Source: Desmodus rotundus
Lineage: Eukaryota > Chordata > Mammalia > Chiroptera > Phyllostomidae
Reading direction: 5' to 3'
NCBI RefSeq assembly: GCF_022682495.2
Contig: NC_071398.1
Span: forward strand, 28,213,426 to 28,277,425
Length of the DNA: 64,000 nt
Positions 12,101 through 21,100 of this stretch are shown in pieces (the first letter of the stretch is position 1; every line of letters starts with the position of its first letter). A program made the translations under genes and the position numbers. The notes beneath the pieces were generated by a model. It was not told the DNA's origin and searched no databases. It saw only the letters and a program-made list of their open reading frames with translations.

Positions 12101-15100
12101 TGCAAGGTATTTTGGTCTTGTTTCATGAATGTCCAGTGAGAAATTGGGGTGGAACGATCATGTGGCCTGTCAACCTTGCTTCTCATTTCAGGTGCCATCA
12201 GATGGATGACTTTGGGCCCGCCAAGAACCTCATGACCATGTGCTTCACTTACTACCACATCGGTAAGCCGTGGGGGCGTGGCTCACGGGGAGGGCGCACC
12301 TGGAAACTCAGGACTGGTCAACTTCCAACATGGCATCAAATGAGGGTTTCTTCCTAATTAAAGGCAAAGCTGTCGGGCTTCCAGAAAACAGCGGAAGCCG
12401 ACGTTAGGGAGGGAATGAGCAGGGAGTGAGATTCCCAAAGCCAGAGGCGTGCTCTGTGTTGTGGGTGGAGTGACGGAGCGCCCACAGCACGAAGGAACCC
12501 ACCCTCTGGTAGGGAGGGAGGGACGAACACGTTCAGCAGGGCATTTGATCACAGACGCTGTCGCATGTAAGGACATCAGTTTTAGGTTTTAGCAAATGTG
12601 ACACAGGGCTGACTGTTGAAGGAAGGTGAAGGAGCAGTCTGAGATCTTAGGTTCCCAGGTGTGGGCTAGAGATGCCTTCATGAGGAGTGTAGACTTTATG
12701 CTGAGGCTCTATCAGCTCTTCTACTTCATTCTGGAACTTTCTGGTATGTTGGAGATGAAGGGTTCTCTGTCTTAAGCTGCTACAACAGAGCCTCATTCAC
12801 GCCACCGAAAGAAGGAGGTTGCTGGGCACCTGCATGTGGACGAGAGTTAGGTCAGGGCACCCTCTCTTCATGACCCACAGGTTCACTCTTGCAGTGTGTC
12901 CCTGTCCTCTACAGCTTGGCTTTGTCCCCTCCTCACTCCCAACAGCCACCCTCTCCATCCCCCTCAGTTCTGTTGGCAATAGCTGCTCTGACTGCCTGAG
13001 CTCAGCCAGACCACCACTGGGCAGGCTCCTGGTGCTGGGCCACTCATCAGCCATCTTTGGGTCAGATGGGAACCCCTCGTCCAGCCTCGGCTCCTCCTTC
13101 TCATGGAACAGCTAGATGCTGCTTCTCTGAGTCAGATCTATACACAGGGCAGCTTTAGTTAGTAGGAGGCACTGGGTGCCTTGACCTATAGAGGGCCCTT
13201 TGACCTGTAGAGGATGCCTTGTCCTATTGGGGCACCTCAGTCTGAAGGGATCACTTTGACCTGTAGGGAGCATCTTGCCTGGGGTGGGTGCCTTGTCCTA
13301 TAAAGGGGTGACTTGACCTATAGGGGGCACTTTGGTTTGTAGGAGGCCCTTTGACCTGTAGGGAGTGTCCAGGGGGTGTCTTGGCCTGAAGGTCCACATA
13401 CTGCCCTTAGAAAGGGCCACTTCTCGTGTTGCCTCCACTCACCCTGCTCTTTCTCCCAGAACACCCTCCTCCCACCATCTCCCTCAATGGCTTCAAGCCC
13501 CGCCCGGGTGCCCTCAAGCCTGTCTGGAATCTGCACTCCTTCTTGCACCACGAGAAGACACTCCCCCCCAATCCCGCCCTGTCCTCCAGCCCTGGGCCTC
13601 GCTGCCACGTTACTGCTTTCTACCTTAGGCTCTCACTGTGCGTGTGCGCTGCTCACCTCCTCTCCGGACTGCACGCTTCTTCTTCTCTGCGCTCCTTGCC
13701 TGTTTCTCCTGCAGCCCCTGTGGCACCAGGCTGGTCCCTTGTACAGTCAGTGCTTAGTGACTGCCCCGAGAGAGGAGGTGCCCAGGCTCACGTCTTCTCT
13801 GGGGTGCCTCTGAGCCTTTTCTTCCTGCTGCCACGCCCCAGCTATCGCGAAAGGAGGTCTCCCAGCCACACCAGAGCAGCTCCAGCAGCTAACAGGAGTT
13901 CCTTTCCACCATCTGTCGTAGCTGCTACACAACGTGATTCTTACTCCTTCTGTCTCTAGGCAAACCGCACCTGCTTCCCTCCGAGTCCAAGGAGAAACCC
14001 GTAGGGAGCATCGACTCCTACTTGAAGTCCGCCAACAGCTGGTTAGCCGAGAAGAAGGACATTGCCGAGCGGCTGCTGAAAAACACATCGGCCAAGACGG
14101 AGAATGTCAAGGGCTTCTTCGGGGGGCTGGAGACCAAGCTGAAGGGACCCCTGGTCAGGAGAAATGAGTAAGTGTGGCCTGGTGTGCGTCCCTGTCTGAC
14201 TGTGGGGAGGGGCAGGCATGCAGGTGTGACAAACAGCAGAGGTCGAATTAAGTTCGAGGTGTGAGGAGGCCCTGGCCTGAGAGTGGAAGAATCTGTTTGC
14301 CTTTGGCAATCTTTGGGGCCTAGAGCCACTCCCGAGAGGCGCAGCTGCCAGCCCAGCTTGACTCCCTCCCTCCCCCAGATTTTTGTAGGGTTTCCAAATG
14401 CTCTTCTGTTTGTTGACATGCAGGGGTGTCCCCTGTGGGTCCATGTTTTCCAGGACAGATAAGAAGTATATGGGAATTGGTAGGAGGGAAGTTACAAGCC
14501 CTCTACCCCCGCCTCCACCTCTAACTGCGGCGAGAGCTTGTGATGAGGAATCAGGCAGGCTCAGGAGAAACCACCGTCCCAGGACAGCAGCCCTCCCTCA
14601 GAAACTCAGGACCCTGCTAACAGGCGTGCAGACGCAAAAGCTTCCACAGGAAGGGGCGTGTCAGCAACAGAGCTCTGGACCCGGCCGGTGCTGGCCACCC
14701 TGGGGTCCCTGCTGTCACCTCCAGTGGCTTGGTTACAACCAGGGGACTTGGCTTTATTCCTTTCCTGGTCTGCATGTTTTAAATTCGAGAAAACAGCACA
14801 AAGAAGCCTAAATTCTAAGACTGGCAATTGATCAATGTAGCATTGATTCAATAGGAATTTTTTTAGAGAAAAAACATTCAATGTACACACTGGTTATGAC
14901 ACTGAATCCCACTTCAGCAGCGTAAAATGGTTTCTTTGAGAGAGTGTGGGGGTCATAGGGTCACTGCTGTGGTTTCTCTCCCCCAGCGAGGATGAGAGCA
15001 AGCCCAAGGACAAGCCTCAGAAGACTGGTGAGTGCCTCCCAGCTACCGGGTCCGCGTAACCCAGGTCCCTGCGGAAGTCTTCTACCAGCCCGCCTTCCCT

Positions 15101-18100
15101 GGCAGCACCACCCAGCAGGTTCCTAACCATCCTGGGGCTCCACTGCCCTGCACACGAGGTGCTGCCATAGGGGACTCTCCAGGCACCCTCAGCTCCTGTC
15201 CGTTTGCTTACTGAACTTTTGAAAAAAGCCACTTCTCTAGAGAGAGGAAGCAGGAACTAAACTCCTTATCCCAGGGAAGCTGAGGGAAGTATGACTGGGG
15301 GCGCAGGAGCCTTCCAGGGACCCCTGCCTCAGAAGGGGTCTTTGCCGGGGCTGAGGAGTGTCATTACCACCCACAGGCAGCAGAAAAGCTGTCGTGCGAT
15401 TTCAACCATGCATTTCTATGGCCCTTGGAGAGGAGCAGGGGCCTCAGCAGCATTGCCATGGGTTTGCCAATGTGGGGGTGCAGCCAGAGCCATGCTCAGT
15501 CTCTCCCCCTCCCGCAGTGACTGTGAGCAGCCCGGAGGAGGAAAGGAAGGGGGAGAAGATCTACCTGTACACACACCTGAAGCAGCAGCCCATCTGGTAA
15601 GCCCCCCACCCCCTCACCTGTGGGGCAGCAGCCTCTGTGCCTTTGCCTTCATCAGAAGTGAGGGTCATGCACGCCCATGAGGATCGCCAAAACAGCAGCG
15701 AGGAACAATAGCAAGCGCTGATGAGGATGTAGAGAAACCGCGACCCTCCTCCGCTGCCGGTGGGATTGTCACATGGGGCAGTCACTTTGGAAGACAGTCT
15801 GGCAGGTCCTCAGAAGGTTAAACATAGAGTTCCCCTGCAACTCAGGGACTCCACTCCTAAGGCTGTACTCAGGAGAATTGAAAACACCCGCTCAAGCAAA
15901 AGCTTGTGCATGTATGTTCATAGTAGCATTACGCCAAACGGTGGGAACACTCTGACATTTATCTGCATGGACATTCAATGTGCGGACACACAAAACGTGA
16001 CATCTCCATGCCATGGAGTGTTTTCCAGCCGTGTAAAAGAACGAGGCACTGATGCCGCGACAGCATGGAGGGACCTGGAACACGTTTTGCTAAACGAAAG
16101 AAGCCAGACCAAAAGACTGCAGGGTGCAATTTCATTTATATAAAATGTTCAGGACAGGCAGATCCCTGGAGACAAAGTAGAGCAGTGGCTGCCAGGCGTG
16201 AGGGGAGTGGGGAATGAGGGGCAACTACTACTGGGTCTGGGGTTTCTTTATGGGCGATGAGAATACTTGTATTTTGGAAATAGAGAGTGGCGATGGTCGC
16301 ACGACTCTGTGAATGTACTAAAAACTGCTGAACTGCATGTTTTAAAAGAGTGAATTTTATGGTGTGTGAGTGATATCCCAATAAAGCTATCTTATGTATG
16401 AAAGGGTGAGGTTGAAGTGAGAGGCCAGTGGTCAGGTCTCGCCCTCTGTCTTGCTCCGTGGATGATCGCTTGTGCAGCTTCAATCCCTCCGAAGCCTCTC
16501 CAGCACCACACTTTAGTTATGCACAGTAGGCGGTGTGCAGGCCCCTGGAACCCAGAGGGTATCAGACATGCGCCTCCCTCAAAGATCACAGTCTAGCTGT
16601 GGGATGAGGGCCGGTGAGGAATGTGGCCAGAGGGCTGGGCTGGAGCTGACCGGAAGCCTCCAAGGGGAGGTGCCACCTGACCTGGGCTGGGCTCAAGAGG
16701 AAGCAGGGAGAAGTAGGAACTGACCGGCCCCGTCACACCTGTCTAGCGATTTTAGCTCAGCGCCTCTGAGCCTTGACGTGGGCTGTCTCATTAGCTGCAC
16801 CAGGACAACTGCCCTGAAGGGCCAGGTGATGCATATTTTAGGCTTTGAGGCAAGCACTCAGCTGTGCTGTTACACGGTCTGTAAGTGAATGGGCGGTGCT
16901 GTGTTCCTATAAACCTGGATTGACACAAGCAGGTAGCAGCTGGATTTGGCCCACCTACCACAGCGGTAGTTTGCCAACCTCTGACCTTCCCTAAGAGAAA
17001 TGTTTCTTGCTGTGTCCCCATAAACGTGTTTGCTCTCAGCACGTCCCTGCCAGGTTCCTATTTATGTTACTGGTGCCTGTTCTACAAAAGCTGGTCTCTC
17101 CGAACCCCCTGCATTCTCATGGGAGCCTCAACGGGAGATGGAGAAGCAGGAAAGGGCCCCGTCTGCATCCTGTCCATGGCAACTTCGGCTTTGCCCTGAA
17201 GAACCCAGGGCTCCCCAGCTCCACCCCACCTTCCCCCACGCTATGGTGTCACCTGGGAGAGATGTGCAGGTGCTCTCACGGTGCTTGGCCCGGAGCCCCA
17301 GGGAGGCACCCGATTTAGGACAGAGGCCCATGCTCGTTTTGTCTTCTCAACCCTATCTCCCTGTGACTTTTAGAAGATCACCCAGATGTGGCGGGAAACT
17401 CTACTCCCTCATCCCTCAAGTGGGCCAAGAGCCGCCCTTCCCTCCTCCTCGCTTGGAGAGAAGTGACGTGTGTCTCTGTCCTGCAGGCACACCCTGAGGT
17501 TCTGGAATGCGGCCTTCTTCGACGCTGTCCACTGTGAGAGGAGGAAGCGGTCCCCCACGACCAGGTAGGAGCAAAGTCTGGGCCAGCTTTCCTCTGGGAA
17601 GAGGACCTGGGAGAGCTTTCCTTTCCTGTTCTGAAGAGGAGAGCGAAGAACGGCTGAGTCCATGCGTCTGTGTTTCTCCTTTGACCCCGTCTGGCCTTGG
17701 GCCCTGCAAGCTGCCTGCAGTGTCCCGGGCGCAGAGCTGCGTGGGCGGCTGGGATACTTGGCTTGCATGAGCGCTTCCTGTCCTGGGGCTCTGGCATGAC
17801 TTGGCCTGACCCTCCTGAGAAATGCAGACTCCCACTGAATGAAACCATCAGGACCCCCTAGGACCACTCTGCCTGTTCTCTGTGAGAAGTCTGGATCCTG
17901 AGCACGAACCGCTGCCACAGGATCCTGGGGCGCAGGGCTGGCTGCCACCCCCAGACTTCGCTTTAACATCTGGAGAAATGCAGTTGCCGCTTTCAACTCC
18001 TCTGGTTTGCAGCCCTTCCCAACCTCCCTGTGGGTGGTCTTGCCACTACAGAAGACCCCTTGGGTGACCCCTTTCACAAAGCACGTGGCGGCAGTGAGGG

Positions 18101-21100
18101 GTTGGCGCTGAGGCAGTGGGGCTGCTGCTGCTCAGTTCTCTCTCTGGTTACAGTGAGCTAAGGTTGCCACCCACTGCGTGCAGCGCTGGGCAGGACGGGA
18201 GCAGCCTTCCCGGCCCTGGGCACCCTTATGGGCCCCCCCAGTCCCGGGACTTTGAAGCCCCTGAACCTGTCCTCAGTAACAAAATGAACTCCCTCTCCCC
18301 TAGCACTGGGAGACTCCTTGGCCTTTGTCCCTGGCAAGAGATAGAGCAGATCCTGCTATTTAAGTCTTTGGTCCACTAGCACAAGGGGAATCTCAGATGA
18401 AATCTTCCTGCTTGGGTGGCAACCAACCCCAAGGGGAGCAGAGTGAGATGGCCTGCCTGTAGCCCCAGCGATCGGCTGTGACTGCGGTTCTGGGAGGCAG
18501 AGGGAGCACGTGGTGGGAGGGAGTGCTGACACCCTTCCCAAGGACTCTAGAGAGAACTCTACATTCTGCTGGGAAAGGAAATGGAAGGAAATGCTCAGGG
18601 GCTCGTAGGCGAATGGGGTTCCTCTTGTTGCTCAGCTCTCAAGCTCCTAGGAAGCAGATTTGCCTCAATAGCCTGTCTCGCTCTGTCCCTCTCCGTTTCC
18701 GCCTGTAATAACCCTCCTTCTTTCGCTTGTTCTCTTTTTCCATCCACATATCTTGCATGACTTTGACATGTTCCTCTGTTGACCTGTTTCTGCTGCCGCT
18801 CCAGAGGGGATGCTGGAGAGGAGGAGAAGAAGAGGTGTGTGTCCACGTGACTTTGTTCATGTTACAGTGCTGGGGGTCCCCTCAAGGGTCACCTCAGGGC
18901 GGGCGGGGGGCCAGAGCCCAGACCCAGGTGCCACTCCAGGTGCACTGGTGGCCAGCGGTGAGGGCATCCCTGGGAGGCAAGCTCAGTGCTGGGACAGGCT
19001 GGTGACAGGTGAGAGCTCTCCAAGGACAGAGCACCCCAAAATAGGAAACAAATAAGGCACCCCAGCTCTCCCAGAGGGCCAACTGGGAGTTCAGAGAGGA
19101 GAAAGCAGCGAAGTCCAGAAAGTCAGCTCCAATTTTGAGCAAATCAAGCTCTCCCGGGCCACTCGGGCCCCTTCCAGGCAGTCGTCAAAACCGCCCTGGC
19201 GCTTGGCTTGTCATCCTGGCGTCCTGGCTCGGAGGCTGTGGGCGGCCGCAGGGGACCTGCCTCTCTGCAGCCACACACCCAGCGGTGTGCTGGGGTCTGC
19301 CAGACCCTTGCCCACCACAGCAGGTTTAGGGGTCACGGAGAGTGGGCAACTGCTCTCTCCCAGCCTAACAGGGAGCCTGTGTAAGGGGGTCCCCAAAGAG
19401 AAAGGCCTAGACCCAGGCTATTTCCTGGCAGCCTATAGTGGGGTCTGACCCTTATTTGAATTTTGTATTTGTTGGACATCTTTTGTAATATACTTTTATA
19501 GTTAAAATCCTGCCTATTCAAAATATCATTTCTGATACAATGATTTCCACCCCCCCGTGAAAATTTCCTAAACATGCTTCCATTAATCAGTGATATCTTT
19601 TTAGTGCTTATTTTATGAGAAATCTTGTTTCTTTTTTAAAAGATTTTATTTATTTATTTTTAGAGAGACCGGCAGGGAGAAAGAAAGAGAGGGAGAGAAA
19701 CATCAATGTGTGGTTGCCTTGTGTGCGCCTCCTACTGGGGACCTGGCCCTCAACCCAGGAATATGCCCTGACTGGGAATTGAACCAGTGACCCTTTGGTT
19801 TGCAGGCCAGTGCTCAGTCCACTGAACCACACCAGCCAGGGCAGAAATCTTGTTTCTTATGCCATCTTTCTATGGCTCTAAAAGGAGCATTTAGGCATAA
19901 GCAATACCTCCTTTCGTAGAAGCCCCCTGGGTTCCTACAGTCTCTCAGGGGAAGGTGATTAACCAGCCTTCCTGGAGCGAGGCTTCTTAGCAACCCCGCT
20001 GGTGCCCCAGCACTGTGGCCTCCCAGCCGGTCGGTGCTGAGCCCGAGAGTGGAGGCCAGCCTCTGGGCCTCACGGGTCTTCTCACCGGCGCGGATGTGGT
20101 CTGACCGTGCACATCTCGGCCCGGCCCCCGAGACACCCAAACATGCCCCAGGTCCTACCCAGAAGAGGGGCAGGTGTTGCTCCGTGACTGGGGGCAGCTT
20201 TATGTACGTGGCCAACATTATTTCTCCTCATGGTAAACCGCTGGCAGTGCCATCAGTGTCCTCTCTGTTCTCAGAGGTGGAGACATCTCTGTTCCAGAAG
20301 TCTTCCCGTTCTTTTGTATCCTCACCTGAGGGTATGTTTTCATTGACTTCAGAGAGAGGGGCGGTGGGGGAGAGAGAGAGAACATTGACTGGTTGCCTCC
20401 TGCACATGCCCTGACCAGGGATCGAACCCGCCCCCTTTAAGTGCATGGGACAACGCCCCAACCAACTGAGCCACCCGGCCTGGACAGGCTTCCCACCCTT
20501 CAGGCTGTGGGTCTCATCCAGGTTCCCACTGCAGCAGTCCAGACACACGTTGCGCCCTCTGCGAGTTTTAGACCTTGCCTGGCGTTGGGTGATGGACTCT
20601 GTTTAAAGGAGCTGATTTGACTGTAGGCGTCACCTGATCGACTGACTGCTAATGACCTTCTACCTCTTTCTTCAGAGGTTAGATTAAAGGCCCCTGTTTG
20701 ACCCGGGGTCACAGCGAGGCGAACCGCCCTCTCACCTGGGCCAGGAGGAATGCAGTCAGGGTGGCTGCGCCACGCAGCTCTGAGGGGTCTGGGGCTGTGC
20801 CGGGTGCAGCCTATGCACCTGTGTCCAGTGGGCCTGGAGGTAGTATGGGGGCCTCTGTGCCAGGGCGACCCTAAGGGTGACCACTGGGGAAAGGTGGGAT
20901 TAGTGTAGGAGCTGGGAGCATATTCTGGGTAACTCCACAGGTGTCCTGTGGTCGGCACGAGGAGACAGGAAGCTGCCCTTCTCCTCGCCTCTGTCACGCC
21001 CCTGATGTCCTGTGCCCTCCTGCGAAGCTGCAGCAGCAGCCGGGGTGTCCCTGGGCCAGGAGGGAGGGCAGGGGAGGTGTTGGTGTTCTTGGTTCTGTTT

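Larger units (their letters stand above)
14168..17486 (+). other. KIAA0513 introns around coding exons 6 and 7
   Basis: Apart from exons 14987-15027 and 15518-15596, this is intron. The main feature is the old L1 3' end at 15665-16400; 16400-17486 looks unique and I see nothing in it. Confidence 0.8.
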
